Assembly (NCBI GenBank): GCA_947494715.1
Contig: CANLWG010000018.1
Span: forward strand, 60,014 to 124,013
From: an uncultured Flavobacteriaceae bacterium
GTDB lineage: Bacteria > Bacteroidota > Bacteroidia > Flavobacteriales > Flavobacteriaceae
Direction: 5' to 3'
DNA: 64,000 nucleotides
Position numbers and translations under genes: made by a program. The notes below the pieces were generated by a model. That model searched no databases. It saw only the letters and a list, made by a program, of their open reading frames with translations, and had not been told where the DNA came from. Shown piece by piece: positions 1 through 9,488 of this stretch; the first letter of the stretch is position 1; every line of letters starts with the position of its first letter.

Positions 1-2048
1 AGTAGGGCATAATCAGTTAAGCCCGTGTAATATAATGGAATTGTTATTTTTTCCCTGATATCCTTCTGGGTCGGATTGAACAATAGTACAAACCCCCTAT
101 TCTTCAGTTTTGGATCCACATGCATAAAACCATCCCATGACCGACCATTTGGCCTCCTCAAATGGATAAGATCTGCATTAAGAATCTTAAGGTACTTCTT
201 GTAATGCCGGATCTGTTCCATTACCAGCGACTTGGTATCCTCGGTATCATAAAGCCGAGGGCCGCGATAACAGGCCTGTATGCCCGACCCATAATTCTGG
301 ACCATATGGGCTTTATAGGAAGGTAAATGGTCTTTTAAAGGTTCCAAGGTAGCGGCCGCACCACCACCGTGATACTCGGTGAGCGGAACAAACGTCCATG
401 CCATTGAAGGGGCTTTTTCCCAAGTACCGTCATAAATATTCTGTCTTCCCAAAACTAGCTGCTGTTCACGTGACAAAGACCAGTTTACCTCGCGATACCC
501 TATGCCACACTTATTGGATCCCTGCAAAAAGTAAAAGTCAGGTGCATTAAGGTAAATATCCCTTTCCCGTAACCAATGGTAAAATTCTTTGGTCATGCTC
601 CATTGCCTCCATTGAGAGTCTTCGTAACCTTTGTGATACTTGTGAGTGGTCGAAGCACAATAGTCCCCAGGATAAGGGCCGTCATGCTCCAAAAGATCGA
701 AGCCCGTTTGCTCAAAAAAATATTTAATTTTCTCCAAATAATCATGTCCCCATTCAGAGGCCAAGCAAGGAGCATTTCCAAATTTGGCCCCACCGGGTTT
801 TCCCGTTTCCTTATCGATTACATCAACGGAATCCGCAATTTTTCTACTGGAAAACAACGAATATCCTCCCAGTTCAATTCCCTTGGCATGGGCATAATCC
901 GCCAAGGCTTTAAATTTTGCAATATTCTCCGGGCTGGTATCCTCCATATTCAAACCACTGCCAAAACTTAATATTACCATTTCGTAACCCGTCGCCTTAC
1001 ATTGATCTATAGCTTCCTTTACTTTATCCTCATCCGTAGTGGTCAAATGCATAAAAATGGGGTTCTCCGTAGACCAAGGTGCCAACAAGCGATACATTTT
1101 CCGCATGACCAATGTGTTCCTTTCACGGTCGGTTCCCTCCAGTAACAATTCATAAGTGTGAAAGCTTTCAAAAGTGGCGCCCTTTTTTAAATCTATATCC
1201 GGGCCCACGGGTAACTTACTTATCAACAAACAAGGGGTCTCCATTTTCCAATTGACCTGGGAGGTATAGGTGGAGTCGGTTTCCCAAAAGGTAGTTACAT
1301 TGGATTCTCCCGAAGTAAACCCGCCAAAGGCATAATCGCTTTCAACATGAATATTCGGGCGCTTCCATTCATTTGGGGTTTCTACCGGATTTTCCACTTC
1401 TGGAAATGCCAAAAGCTCACTTTTAAAGCTATCCAAGCTCAAGGTCTCCAAAGAATTATTCTTAACCACAATCCATTTTGAGACCAAGGGAATGCCATCA
1501 TAGAGTTCATAATGCACCTCTACAATTACCCCTTCCAGTTCCGGTGAAGAATGTTGAAACCTCAAAATCAGCTCTTTTCCCGTTGGAGCAATTTTTTCTG
1601 CCATATGAAGGCGTTTCTTACCATTCCATTTTAGTTTTGGCTTTATGGGGGAAATACTATGATCTGTATATTGAAAGGCATCTGGATTTGAATTCAGATC
1701 TTTTAACCATTCCTCCAAAAGATAGCCATGCTCTTTTAAGCCCCGTAAACCGCCAATAGGATAGGTTTTTCCATTTAGGGTAACCTCTGCTTCAGGTTGT
1801 AGGCTTCTGAGCATGGTCTCACCCGTAACCTTATTTTTGAATTCCACTGTGGCCGCATTAGGTGCCAACTTGATTTCGCGCCGTACCAGCCCATTGTCCA
1901 AAATAATGCGTTCTTCCTTTTCAAAAATCTCTGCTGTATAAGCCGTATTTTCAATAAGCCAATCCATAGATTTCCCTATTTCCTGGCCGTAGCAGACTGT
2001 GGAAGCAACCCAGAATACACTAAGTAACAGAAGACAAGTCTTGTTCAT
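1..2048 (-). CDS. Exported glycoside hydrolase, clan-D-like (3' end outside window)
   Basis: The 682 codons visible start at ATG 2048 with a signal peptide (MNKTCLLLLSVFWVASTVCYG, cut before Gln). The first 270 residues or so look like a beta-sandwich; the rest resembles a TIM barrel of the alpha-galactosidase type, with the segment LLEHDGPYPGD carrying an acidic residue that could be catalytic. It then has ACYRGPRLYDT and, near the left edge, a C-terminal-domain-like stretch (GFVLLFNPT). I do not recognise a named GH family, so substrate is open; an alpha-linked galactose-type sugar in a sulfated algal glycan is an inference from the two sulfatases immediately upstream. Its start lies 1 bp after the stop of the preceding sulfatase, so it is the third gene of that operon. 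The stop codon lies beyond position 1. Confidence 0.7.
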   Translation of the reverse strand, partial: MNKTCLLLLSVFWVASTVCYGQEIGKSMDWLIENTAYTAEIFEKEERIILDNGLVRREIKLAPNAATVEFKNKVTGETMLRSLQPEAEVTLNGKTYPIGGLRGLKEHGYLLEEWLKDLNSNPDAFQYTDHSISPIKPKLKWNGKKRLHMAEKIAPTGKELILRFQHSSPELEGVIVEVHYELYDGIPLVSKWIVVKNNSLETLSLDSFKSELLAFPEVENPVETPNEWKRPNIHVESDYAFGGFTSGESNVTTFWETDSTYTSQVNWKMETPCLLISKLPVGPDIDLKKGATFESFHTYELLLEGTDRERNTLVMRKMYRLLAPWSTENPIFMHLTTTDEDKVKEAIDQCKATGYEMVILSFGSGLNMEDTSPENIAKFKALADYAHAKGIELGGYSLFSSRKIADSVDVIDKETGKPGGAKFGNAPCLASEWGHDYLEKIKYFFEQTGFDLLEHDGPYPGDYCASTTHKYHKGYEDSQWRQWSMTKEFYHWLRERDIYLNAPDFYFLQGSNKCGIGYREVNWSLSREQQLVLGRQNIYDGTWEKAPSMAWTFVPLTEYHGGGAAATLEPLKDHLPSYKAHMVQNYGSGIQACYRGPRLYDTEDTKSLVMEQIRHYKKYLKILNADLIHLRRPNGRSWDGFMHVDPKLKNRGFVLLFNPTQKDIREKITIPLYYTGLTDYAL

Positions 2049-2049
2049 A

Positions 2050-3603
2050 TTATAGCAGTTCAATCGGATATTCTACTTGTTCCCCTGTTTTTTTGTCGAC
2101 AGGCATCTGGGCCTTAGCGGATTTCAGGTGATTTGTTAAAGTTTCTGCCAACTCCCTGGCTTTTTCAGGATTCTCATCAAACAAGTTTTTGGTCTCCCCA
2201 ATGTCCTCTTTCAAGTTGTACAATTCCATTCGCCTATCCGCATGGAAATACACAAATTTCCAATCTCCCTTACGTACCGCACTGGCCGCGCCGATACCCG
2301 GGCCATCGGGGCCCCATTCGTTGGGATAGTGCCAATACAAGGGTCGTACTCCGTTATATTCCCATTCCCCGGTCAATACCTCCACGAAGCTTTCACCATC
2401 TACTTTCTGTACTGTCTGTAAACTATCAACTTCTGCCATTTCCAGAATAGTGGGGTAAAAATCCTCAATAATTACTTGATAGTCTGTGATTGATCCAGGT
2501 TCCGTTTTTCCGGGCCACTTGACCAACATTGGTTCCCGAATTCCTCCTTCATACATGGAGCCTTTGCCACTGGCCAAAGGTTTGTTATGAGTATGGGGTT
2601 CACCTCCACGGGCATGCGCACTCAATCCCCCATTGTCCGACATAAATAGTACAATTGTCTTTTCCTCTAGCCCTTTTAGTTCCAGGTAATCCATTATATC
2701 GCCAAGGCTTTTATCCATACCCTCTACCATAGACGCGTATTTGGCTTCAATCGAATCCAATCCCTTTTCCAAATATTTTTGCATGTAGCGGTCATCCGCC
2801 ATAATCGGTGTATGTACTGCATAATGGGACATATAGAGGAAAAAAGGCTGTTGGGTGGCCGCAACGGAATCAATGGCTTTCAAAGCTTCTAGGGTAATGG
2901 CTTCGGTCAAATGGATATCCTTCCCGTGGTAGGCCTCCAAACCTGGAACTGCCCAAACTTCCTTACCTTCTTTTCCATTACCAAAGTTTTCGATGCCCAG
3001 ATAGCTCTCTGGTGCACCGGCGGCATGGCCGGCAATGTTTACATCAAACCCCAGGTTCAAAGGTTCCTCTCCCGGTGTTCCGATAGCACCTAAATGCGCC
3101 TTGCCAGCATGAATCGTAAAATACCCCCTGTCATGCAAAGCTTGTGGCAAGGGCATGGCATGTACAGCGAGACTATCACCCGCAACGGGGCTCATGCCAT
3201 TTACATTCCAATAGGGGAAAATTAAATCGGGGTGGTTCTTTTCCATCCGTTTTATGGAGTCCTTTTCCAACGTCCAATTAGTTACCCGATGCCTTGCGGC
3301 GTTCATCCCTGTCATTAAACTAATACGGGTAGGTGAACAAACAGGAGTGGCATAGGCCTGGGTAAACTTCATCCCATCCCGAGCCAAACGTTCCATGGCA
3401 GGAGTTTCATAACGGGCATTAAACGGAGTGCTCTGTGTCCAAAAAGGAACCGAGGTATCCTGCCAACCCATATCATCAACCAGGAACAACACAATATTTG
3501 GCGGGGTCTCCGGTAACTCTTCGGACTCACAGGAAACCAAAATTATGGACAAAACCCCTAAATATAGTAGTACCTTACGAATCATTCTCTTTGTTTTTCT
3601 CAT
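2050..3603 (-). CDS. Lipoprotein sulfatase (family S1, type I formylglycine)
   Basis: A 517-residue arylsulfatase-like protein that hydrolyses sulfate esters, probably on an algal polysaccharide. It has a lipoprotein signal (lipobox LVSC, Cys25), the metal-binding NIVLFLVDDMG strand near residue 36, and the formylglycine motif CSPTR at residues 89-93, in which Cys89 is the residue matured to formylglycine. The later FMSDNGG (metal ligands Asp-Asn) and GSMYEGGIREP are typical of the family. It is the middle gene of a three-gene operon: 6 bp separate it from the upstream sulfatase and 1 bp from the downstream glycoside hydrolase. No maturase for the cysteine is present in the window. Confidence 0.93.
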   Translation of the reverse strand: MRKTKRMIRKVLLYLGVLSIILVSCESEELPETPPNIVLFLVDDMGWQDTSVPFWTQSTPFNARYETPAMERLARDGMKFTQAYATPVCSPTRISLMTGMNAARHRVTNWTLEKDSIKRMEKNHPDLIFPYWNVNGMSPVAGDSLAVHAMPLPQALHDRGYFTIHAGKAHLGAIGTPGEEPLNLGFDVNIAGHAAGAPESYLGIENFGNGKEGKEVWAVPGLEAYHGKDIHLTEAITLEALKAIDSVAATQQPFFLYMSHYAVHTPIMADDRYMQKYLEKGLDSIEAKYASMVEGMDKSLGDIMDYLELKGLEEKTIVLFMSDNGGLSAHARGGEPHTHNKPLASGKGSMYEGGIREPMLVKWPGKTEPGSITDYQVIIEDFYPTILEMAEVDSLQTVQKVDGESFVEVLTGEWEYNGVRPLYWHYPNEWGPDGPGIGAASAVRKGDWKFVYFHADRRMELYNLKEDIGETKNLFDENPEKARELAETLTNHLKSAKAQMPVDKKTGEQVEYPIELL

Positions 3604-3609
3604 CTCGAC

Positions 3610-5226
3610 TTACGGTTCTGGTATCCCAAACGCGGCATCTACGGATAGTGGATTCCACAATTCGCCTTTTAAATCCCGAGGCGCATTGGGTTGTTTTTCT
3701 CCAGGGGTACTCCTTCCATTCTCTATATAAGATATCATGAGCTTCTGTAATTCTTCTGCTTTCTTGGGATTATCCAAATACCGGTTTTTTTGTTCGGTGG
3801 CATCTTCCGCAAGATTATATAACTGAAATTTGGGTAAATCATTGATTCCTTCCGAATCAGGCTTGGGATTGCTCCAGCCTCCTGAACCGGGACAAAAAAT
3901 GAGTTTCCAATCCCCTTTTCGAATTGCAAAACTTCCATTTACGGAATGATGTACTGTAGCCTCCCGGGTATATTTGTTTTCATGAGACTTCAGCAACGGT
4001 ATAAGGGAAAAACTATCCTCTGCCTCATTAGCTTGTAGGGGCAGTTCAACCAAATCCGCACAGGTTGCCAATAAATCGGTATGGCAAATTGTTTTGTCCG
4101 AAACGGAACCCGGGGTAACGTGGCCCGGCCATTTTACGATAAAGGGCACTCGATGACCTCCTTCAAATATATCCGCTTTATGACCGCGATAAATGTAACT
4201 TGGATCATGTCCGTATTCAGCTAGAATTTCATAATCGGCCTGTGGTGAACAGCCGTTATCGCTAGTAAATACAATCAGGGTATTGTCGTCAATTCCAGAT
4301 TCGGTAAGTGCCTTCGTTAGCTGTCCTACATAATCGTCGATCATCATCACAAAGTCGGCATAGGGGTTTAGTCCGCTCTTTCCCAACCATTCTTTGGTGG
4401 GTAAAATTGGGGTATGCGGGGAAGGTAGGGCCAGATAAAGGAAAAAGGGATTTTCATTCCGGGACTTGCCTTTTACATAATCAATAGATCTTCGAAAAAA
4501 ATTGGGTGTAACCTCTTCATGGACAAAATCGGAAGCCGTTGGTCCCTTGCGCCACCAGGTATATTTTCCGGTATCTTCGGTTATTGAATCGACTTTTGAA
4601 GTGATTCTTCCATTTTCAACATATACATACGGCGCCATATCCAAAGAACCGGAATGGCCATACGCATAATCAAAGCCCAAATCGTTAGGTGTATGGGTCA
4701 CTGGTCTGGTAAAATCCAGGTTGTCAAAATCCTCTGGGTTCCAACCGTCGCCTCCAATAGCATTAGAATCCTTCACCGCCCAGTTCCAACCCAAATGCCA
4801 TTTTCCGATAAAAGCGGTTTCATAGCCCCCCTTTTTTAAAAGTGATGCCACCGAAGTTCTGTTTTTTTGAATCAAGGCGTTGGATTTTCCTGTCAGCACT
4901 CCTTGCTTAAGGGGGCTGCGCCAACTATAACGTCCGGTAAGGATTCCATAACGGGTGGGTGTACAAACCGCGGACGGGCTATGTGCATCCGTAAATTTCA
5001 TTCCTGCTTGGGCCAATTTGTCAATATTCGGGGTCTTTATCTTTCCGCCTGGATTGAAGGCCCCAATATCACCATATCCCAAATCGTCCGCCAGGATATA
5101 AATGATATTGGGTCGTTTTTTCGAGTTTTCGGCAACAATAGGTTCCGTTTTCTCCTTACATGAGATAGAATGGAACAGCAAGCCAAAGCACCCCAACCCA
5201 AGAATACCATACTTTTTTAAACTCAT
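3610..5226 (-). CDS. Lipoprotein sulfatase (family S1, type I formylglycine)
   Basis: A 538-residue sulfatase, first gene of the operon. It has a lipoprotein signal with lipobox SISC (Cys23), the strand NIIYILADDLGYGDIG at about 40-55, formylglycine motif CTPTR (Cys88 to Arg92), FTSDNGCSP for metal binding and YRGHKADIFEGGHRVPFIVKWPG. It differs clearly from the next gene, which suggests the pair removes sulfates at different positions rather than being a recent duplication. The 240 bp upstream should hold the operon promoter, but I could not find a convincing -33/-7 pair there. Confidence 0.93.
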   Translation of the reverse strand: MSLKKYGILGLGCFGLLFHSISCKEKTEPIVAENSKKRPNIIYILADDLGYGDIGAFNPGGKIKTPNIDKLAQAGMKFTDAHSPSAVCTPTRYGILTGRYSWRSPLKQGVLTGKSNALIQKNRTSVASLLKKGGYETAFIGKWHLGWNWAVKDSNAIGGDGWNPEDFDNLDFTRPVTHTPNDLGFDYAYGHSGSLDMAPYVYVENGRITSKVDSITEDTGKYTWWRKGPTASDFVHEEVTPNFFRRSIDYVKGKSRNENPFFLYLALPSPHTPILPTKEWLGKSGLNPYADFVMMIDDYVGQLTKALTESGIDDNTLIVFTSDNGCSPQADYEILAEYGHDPSYIYRGHKADIFEGGHRVPFIVKWPGHVTPGSVSDKTICHTDLLATCADLVELPLQANEAEDSFSLIPLLKSHENKYTREATVHHSVNGSFAIRKGDWKLIFCPGSGGWSNPKPDSEGINDLPKFQLYNLAEDATEQKNRYLDNPKKAEELQKLMISYIENGRSTPGEKQPNAPRDLKGELWNPLSVDAAFGIPEP

Positions 5227-5464
5227 CTGTGTTGGATTTGGCCTAAAAATACATAATCCTTCCCTATCATTCCGTTTTTCCTAAAAGTACCTTTCAAAAA
5301 AAGAGTAATCGTAATTTCTTAGCAATTCTTCCTATGTTCAGAAGTACAAAATAAGCCTGTTCCAAGATGAAGAAAACATTTTCTAACACATCAATACAGG
5401 ACAGGCTAACTTCGGTTTTTCTCCCATCAGGAGCGGTGGGGACATTGGTTTGGTAATTTGATGC

Positions 5465-6220
5465 CTAACGCACAATTAGCTCTCCCCCACTTGCGGCGAG
5501 ATAACCGGCCAGGGCTCCCAAGATATTAAGTGTACAATGTATTGCTATCCCGAGATATACGTTCTTCTTTTTCCATACCACATAACTGATTACAATGCCT
5601 ACTCCTATAATCGCCAAATAATTATGGGGTTGCCAGAAGTGATAAAGTCCGAACAAGGCTCCGTTCACGACGGGAGCCCATTTTTTAAGATATGCCATTC
5701 TAGGCAAAAGATATCCCCTGAAGAAAAGTTCCTCAACGACCGGCCCCACGATTCCGTCAATAAAAATACCGAGAAGAAAAACCTTCGCGATTAAATCTAT
5801 ATCGGATGTACCAAAGCCGGGATCAAAATACCATTGTGGCAACCAATGGAATACATAATCCTTTAGAAATAATCCTAAGGGGTACAGGGGCACATAAATT
5901 AGGGTACATCCCAAAATACCTATTAATGTCCATTTTATGTACTGCTCTACCGGGAGCTTTTGTGTAAACGCAATGACATTTTTCAGCGAGAATTTTCCGT
6001 TCAGTCGGTATCCCTTGCGGCCTAAATGGGCCATACCAATCGGTGCCAGTACAAAGACTTCCACGAACAAAAGGGCGGTCAATCCCGGATAGCCCAAATC
6101 TACCAGGTATTTGCTAATGAGAATGTATACCAGGGTTATGGCAATACCCGGATAAAAGTGGTACCACAATTGTCTTTTTAAAGTAATCTGATCTTCTCTT
6201 AAATTGAATAATTTTTCCAT
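5465..6220 (-). CDS. CPBP-family intramembrane glutamic protease (CAAX protease-like)
   Basis: A 251-residue polytopic membrane protein with about six to seven hydrophobic segments. It carries the ABI/CPBP signature: EELFFR at residues 163-168 (paired Glu and Arg), His194 in FGLYHFWQP and the pair His228/Asn232 in IAIHCTLN, the residues used for metal-free intramembrane proteolysis in this family. Substrate is unknown; family members process prenylated proteins or bacteriocins, but nothing nearby supports either. The next gene upstream encodes a membrane AraC regulator in the same direction, 118 bp away. Confidence 0.9.
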   Translation of the reverse strand: MEKLFNLREDQITLKRQLWYHFYPGIAITLVYILISKYLVDLGYPGLTALLFVEVFVLAPIGMAHLGRKGYRLNGKFSLKNVIAFTQKLPVEQYIKWTLIGILGCTLIYVPLYPLGLFLKDYVFHWLPQWYFDPGFGTSDIDLIAKVFLLGIFIDGIVGPVVEELFFRGYLLPRMAYLKKWAPVVNGALFGLYHFWQPHNYLAIIGVGIVISYVVWKKKNVYLGIAIHCTLNILGALAGYLAASGGELIVR

Positions 6221-6338
6221 GATACTTGTTTTATGGTTTCACCACAAATTTTAAACATGGAAAGGAGTCTGGCGACCGATTAAATGAAGTCGAACCATTT
6301 TTTATAGGTTCGATTTTGTACAAGTAGAAAGTTGAACC

Positions 6339-7445
6339 CTATGTGTTCAGCTTTAGAAACTCCGATGGTGTAATACCTGTTTTTTTCTTGAATTGTGTGT
6401 TAAACGAGGATTTGGAATTGAAGCCCACCTCATACATCACTTCCAGGACTGTAAGTTTGGGGTCCTTCCGTTCCTTGAATATTTTTTGCGCCTCCGCTAT
6501 ACGATAGGTATTGATGAGGTCAAAAAAACTATGACCCATGCTATCGTTGATTACCTGGGATACTTTTCTACTGGAACAACCTATTGCTTCGGAAAGATGG
6601 CCCAAGGTCAAATCCGATTCCATGAACAACCGCTTCTCTTTTAGGGCCGCTTGAATTTTGATAAAAATCTCCTCCGACTCCTGAACCTCCAACGGAACCC
6701 CGGAATTTCTTTTGATATTATCGGATTGTAGGATAATAAAGGGTTCATCCAAGGCTTTTAGAATAATATTCACGATAAACATACAAACGAGTACCAAAAT
6801 GATAATTAAGCTTATTTCAAAATAAAATTTAAGGGCGCTATATTGAAGGATTCCGTTCACTATGGAAATCAGAAGGACAACGACCAGGGCATTCAACAAT
6901 TTATCCAACCAGACCAGATAACGTTGGGAATAGTACCATTCAACATCCTTGGTTACTCTCCTAATCTCTTTTTTGGAAATGTGGATATAATAGAAAAGAT
7001 GCACGTATACCAATGCGAAGCCCAGTAAGGATCTGAAATCTTGTTCCATACCTATGATGCCATTTAATATTTCCAGTTTCTTGTCCACAGGATGTATATG
7101 GTAAACCAAGACCATTGCAAGAATCCCCACGAAAAAAGGGGTCAAATGGAAAAACTGGAGAGAATTCAATTTTTTCTTGGGCGATGTAAGCTGCAGGGTA
7201 TAGAAATATAACAAAGGGCCATATAATAAAATTAGAGGCTCGGCCCACAAAGCAAAATTTGGATAGTTAAGGTAACAACCTTTAAGCAGCAACACGCCAT
7301 CCAAAAAATCCAATGCCCAAAGTAAAAAAAATAGGCCCAGAAGTCTATTGGCCTGTTTACTCCCTTTTTTTGTGACCAAAAGAAAAAGTCCCAATAAGGT
7401 AAAAAGGGTAACGGAAATTATGGTAAGCACAAGAATTAGGTCCAT
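6339..7445 (-). CDS. AraC-family transcriptional regulator with N-terminal membrane domain
   Basis: A 368-residue protein. The first 230 or so residues contain about seven hydrophobic helices, and the last 100 form an AraC-type double helix-turn-helix (LGHLSEAIGCSSRKVSQVIN, then VLEVMYEVGFNSKSSFNTQFK, followed by GITPSEF). This architecture, with a membrane sensor covalently joined to the DNA-binding domain, is common in Bacteroidota. The ligand is unknown. A perfect -7 element (TACATTTG on the minus strand, 7471-7478) lies 25 bp upstream of the ATG, which supports the start. Confidence 0.92.
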   Translation of the reverse strand: MDLILVLTIISVTLFTLLGLFLLVTKKGSKQANRLLGLFFLLWALDFLDGVLLLKGCYLNYPNFALWAEPLILLYGPLLYFYTLQLTSPKKKLNSLQFFHLTPFFVGILAMVLVYHIHPVDKKLEILNGIIGMEQDFRSLLGFALVYVHLFYYIHISKKEIRRVTKDVEWYYSQRYLVWLDKLLNALVVVLLISIVNGILQYSALKFYFEISLIIILVLVCMFIVNIILKALDEPFIILQSDNIKRNSGVPLEVQESEEIFIKIQAALKEKRLFMESDLTLGHLSEAIGCSSRKVSQVINDSMGHSFFDLINTYRIAEAQKIFKERKDPKLTVLEVMYEVGFNSKSSFNTQFKKKTGITPSEFLKLNT

Positions 7446-7470
7446 GTCCGGAAAGTGGTTCGCAATAAAA

Positions 7471-7478
7471 CAAATGTA
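7471..7478 (-). promoter_or_regulatory. -7 promoter element of the membrane AraC gene
   Basis: On the minus strand the sequence reads TACATTTG, a perfect match to the Bacteroidota -7 consensus TAnnTTTG, 25 bp before the start at 7445. There is no TTTG at the expected -33 distance. Confidence 0.45.
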
Positions 7479-7639
7479 AAAAATGATTTCCGTGTTCAGG
7501 TGGATATGGAGAAAATCGACTATTTTTAGCTATTCAATCCTCTGAGGGACATTCATACAAGACAACCGCTTGGCAATCATAGAAAACTGGGCATCTACGC
7601 TCCTAAAAGATGAGGAATTTGTTCTAAAAAGTACAACTA

Positions 7640-9031
7640 GTGTATACCGTAGTTGACATAGAAACTACCGGAAACGGTATAAAGGGGAACAAGGTTACCG
7701 AGATTTCCATCTTTAAATATGATGGTAATACCGTTGTGGACGAATTTACTTCCTTGGTAAATCCGGAATGCGAAATTCCTTATTTCATTACGGGGTTGAC
7801 CGGAATTGATAATCAAATGGTCCACGACGCACCTACTTTTGATACCCTGGCCCCCACTATTTTACAGTTTACAGAAGATTGCATTTTTGTGGCCCATAGC
7901 GTTAATTTCGATTATAATGTCCTTAAAAATGAGTTCAAGGAAATTGGTCTGGATTTTATTCGAAAGAAGTTATGTACGGTACGCCTATCCAGAAGACTCT
8001 TTCCAGGTTACCACTCCTATAGCCTGGGAAAGCTATGCACTTCGCTCAATATTCCTTTAAAGGACAGGCACAGGGCGCGTGGAGATGCCCATGCCACGGT
8101 ATTATTGTTTCAAAAATTGCTACGTGCGCAAGGAGCGGAAAAGGTCTTTAAAACATTCCTCAACGCTCGCTCACAAGAAGCTACCCTACCCCCATCCCTT
8201 CCTAAGGATGTTTTTGAGAATTTGCCTGGCAAACCCGGTATCTATTATTTTAAAAATGCGAAAGGGAAAATTATCTACGTTGGGAAAGCCATAAATATCA
8301 AAAAAAGGGTATTGAGCCATTTTTATGACAAAGCCAACAAAGAAGTGCAAATGTGCCAAGAGACCAACCATATCGATTTTGAACTTTCCGGCAGTAATCT
8401 TTTGGCACTCCTAATGGAATCAGCTGCTATAAAAAAACATTATCCGGAATACAATCGGTCCCAAAAAAGAAATTTACGCCCTTATGGCATTTTTTGTTAT
8501 GAGGACAGAAAAGGTATTCTACATCTGGCCTTTAACCATATGAAAATGGCACCGAATGCCCTATCCACTTTTTACAGTCCAACAAATTGCAGGTTGTATT
8601 TGGAGGAGTTATGCAAGACCTTTGGTCTTTGTCCCAAGTATTGCCACTTGCAAGAAAATGTAAATACCTGCTCCCATTATCGTGTTCCATCATGTGACGG
8701 GGTGTGCAGGGGGACGGAATCCGTACCCGAATACAACGAAAAAGTACAAATGGCCATTGCGCATATCCGTTCCAAAAAATCGGACTTCATTATCAAACAA
8801 AAAGGAAGAACTCTCACGGAAGATGCCTTCGTTTTGGTACGCAATGATACCTATTTGGGCTACGGGTTTATAGATAAAGACTTGAATATAAGCTCATTCG
8901 AGGATTTGGAGACCTTCTTATTGCCTCAAAAAGACACCATGGAAGTTCAAGGTATCCTTACCTCCTTTTTGAACAAAATGGAGGAAAAAACGCTAGTGGA
9001 ATCTTATTTCACGGATAGTACCCGCGTCTAA
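7640..9031 (+). CDS. DnaQ-type 3'-5' exonuclease fused to GIY-YIG (Cho/UvrC-like) nuclease
   Basis: A 463-residue two-nuclease fusion. Residues 1-170 form a DEDDh exonuclease: Asp6 and Glu8 in DIETTG, Asp91 in SVNFDY, and His144/Asp149 in HRARGD. Residues 195-280 form a GIY-YIG domain: GIY at 200-202, YVG at 213-215, Arg223 and Glu260. The tail has cysteines at 331, 335, 344, 352 and 356, spaced like the cysteine cluster after the UvrC nuclease domain, which binds an iron-sulfur cluster in some UvrC proteins. The start is GTG: an in-frame TAA lies 15 bp upstream and no ATG precedes the conserved TVVDIETTG. A role in nucleotide-excision-type repair, with incision followed by trimming, is inferred from the domains. 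The gene ends within the stop of a small convergent ORF. Confidence 0.92.
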   Translation: MYTVVDIETTGNGIKGNKVTEISIFKYDGNTVVDEFTSLVNPECEIPYFITGLTGIDNQMVHDAPTFDTLAPTILQFTEDCIFVAHSVNFDYNVLKNEFKEIGLDFIRKKLCTVRLSRRLFPGYHSYSLGKLCTSLNIPLKDRHRARGDAHATVLLFQKLLRAQGAEKVFKTFLNARSQEATLPPSLPKDVFENLPGKPGIYYFKNAKGKIIYVGKAINIKKRVLSHFYDKANKEVQMCQETNHIDFELSGSNLLALLMESAAIKKHYPEYNRSQKRNLRPYGIFCYEDRKGILHLAFNHMKMAPNALSTFYSPTNCRLYLEELCKTFGLCPKYCHLQENVNTCSHYRVPSCDGVCRGTESVPEYNEKVQMAIAHIRSKKSDFIIKQKGRTLTEDAFVLVRNDTYLGYGFIDKDLNISSFEDLETFLLPQKDTMEVQGILTSFLNKMEEKTLVESYFTDSTRV

Positions 9032-9123
9032 TCTCCCATTTTCCGGTACATACGAATTATAAAAAGGAGCCAAACCATAAATATGATGGCTACGAAAATG
9101 GAATATATCAAAATAAAATCCAC
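9028..9123 (-). CDS. Putative 31-residue single-pass membrane peptide
   Basis: A GTG-initiated frame of 31 codons, mostly hydrophobic (DFILIYSIFVAIIFMVWLLF) and ending in a basic tail (RMYRKMGD). Its GTG overlaps by one base the TAG stop of the upstream 60-residue membrane protein (TAGTG), the arrangement of translationally coupled genes. Its stop overlaps the end of the convergent nuclease gene by 3 bp. I do not recognise the family; the hydrophobic-plus-basic layout and the coupled start are the only evidence that it is translated. Confidence 0.4.
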   Translation of the reverse strand: MDFILIYSIFVAIIFMVWLLFIIRMYRKMGD

Positions 9124-9305
9124 TACTTTTTATACTTTAAATAATTCATAAAACCCAATATAGTCGGTGCCCAGAAGGCCACAAAAATAGCATCCATTTT
9201 TTTTCCGCTGAGGAATAGATATTCCGAAACAACGATAATGGAAAGCACTACCAGAAGTAATATACAATTCATTACCCCTACTCGCTCAATAAAATTTTTA
9301 AACAT
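9123..9305 (-). CDS. Small two-helix membrane protein (60 aa), unknown function
   Basis: Sixty residues with two hydrophobic segments (roughly residues 11-32 and 38-54) separated by a short polar turn (SGKK). No recognisable family. It is followed by an overlapping GTG-initiated membrane peptide. It stands at the edge of a group of very small membrane ORFs that continues to 10.2 kb, next to sulfur-metabolism genes. Confidence 0.6.
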   Translation of the reverse strand: MFKNFIERVGVMNCILLLVVLSIIVVSEYLFLSGKKMDAIFVAFWAPTILGFMNYLKYKK

Positions 9306-9488
9306 TCACGTAAAGTAATTCCTGTTAAATATACGCATTAATACGCTACCAATCCCTTAAAACATTAAGATTTTATTAACATTTACAAAATTCGGAAAGA
9401 TATCGGCTACAACTTATCTATTTGCATAAAAATTGATTCAAAATTTTAAATTAGGGAATGTACAATGATCACTGGAAGGTAAAAAATG

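Noticed and set aside
576..971. 131-codon open frame on the plus strand opposite the glycoside hydrolase
   Set aside because: It is antisense to a gene with clear protein features and shows no family or signal of its own.
3735..3938. Antisense or overlapping frames within the sulfatase and other long genes
   Set aside because: All are shadows of conserved genes: no domain, biased composition, no start context. I left out the many similar frames elsewhere, for example inside the tricorn, cysteine synthase and GIGT-repeat genes.
5345..5410. Inverted pair AGCCTGTTCC and GGACAGGCT around the CPBP gene end
   Set aside because: The arms differ by an insertion and are 38 bp apart, with no run of T; weak as a terminator.
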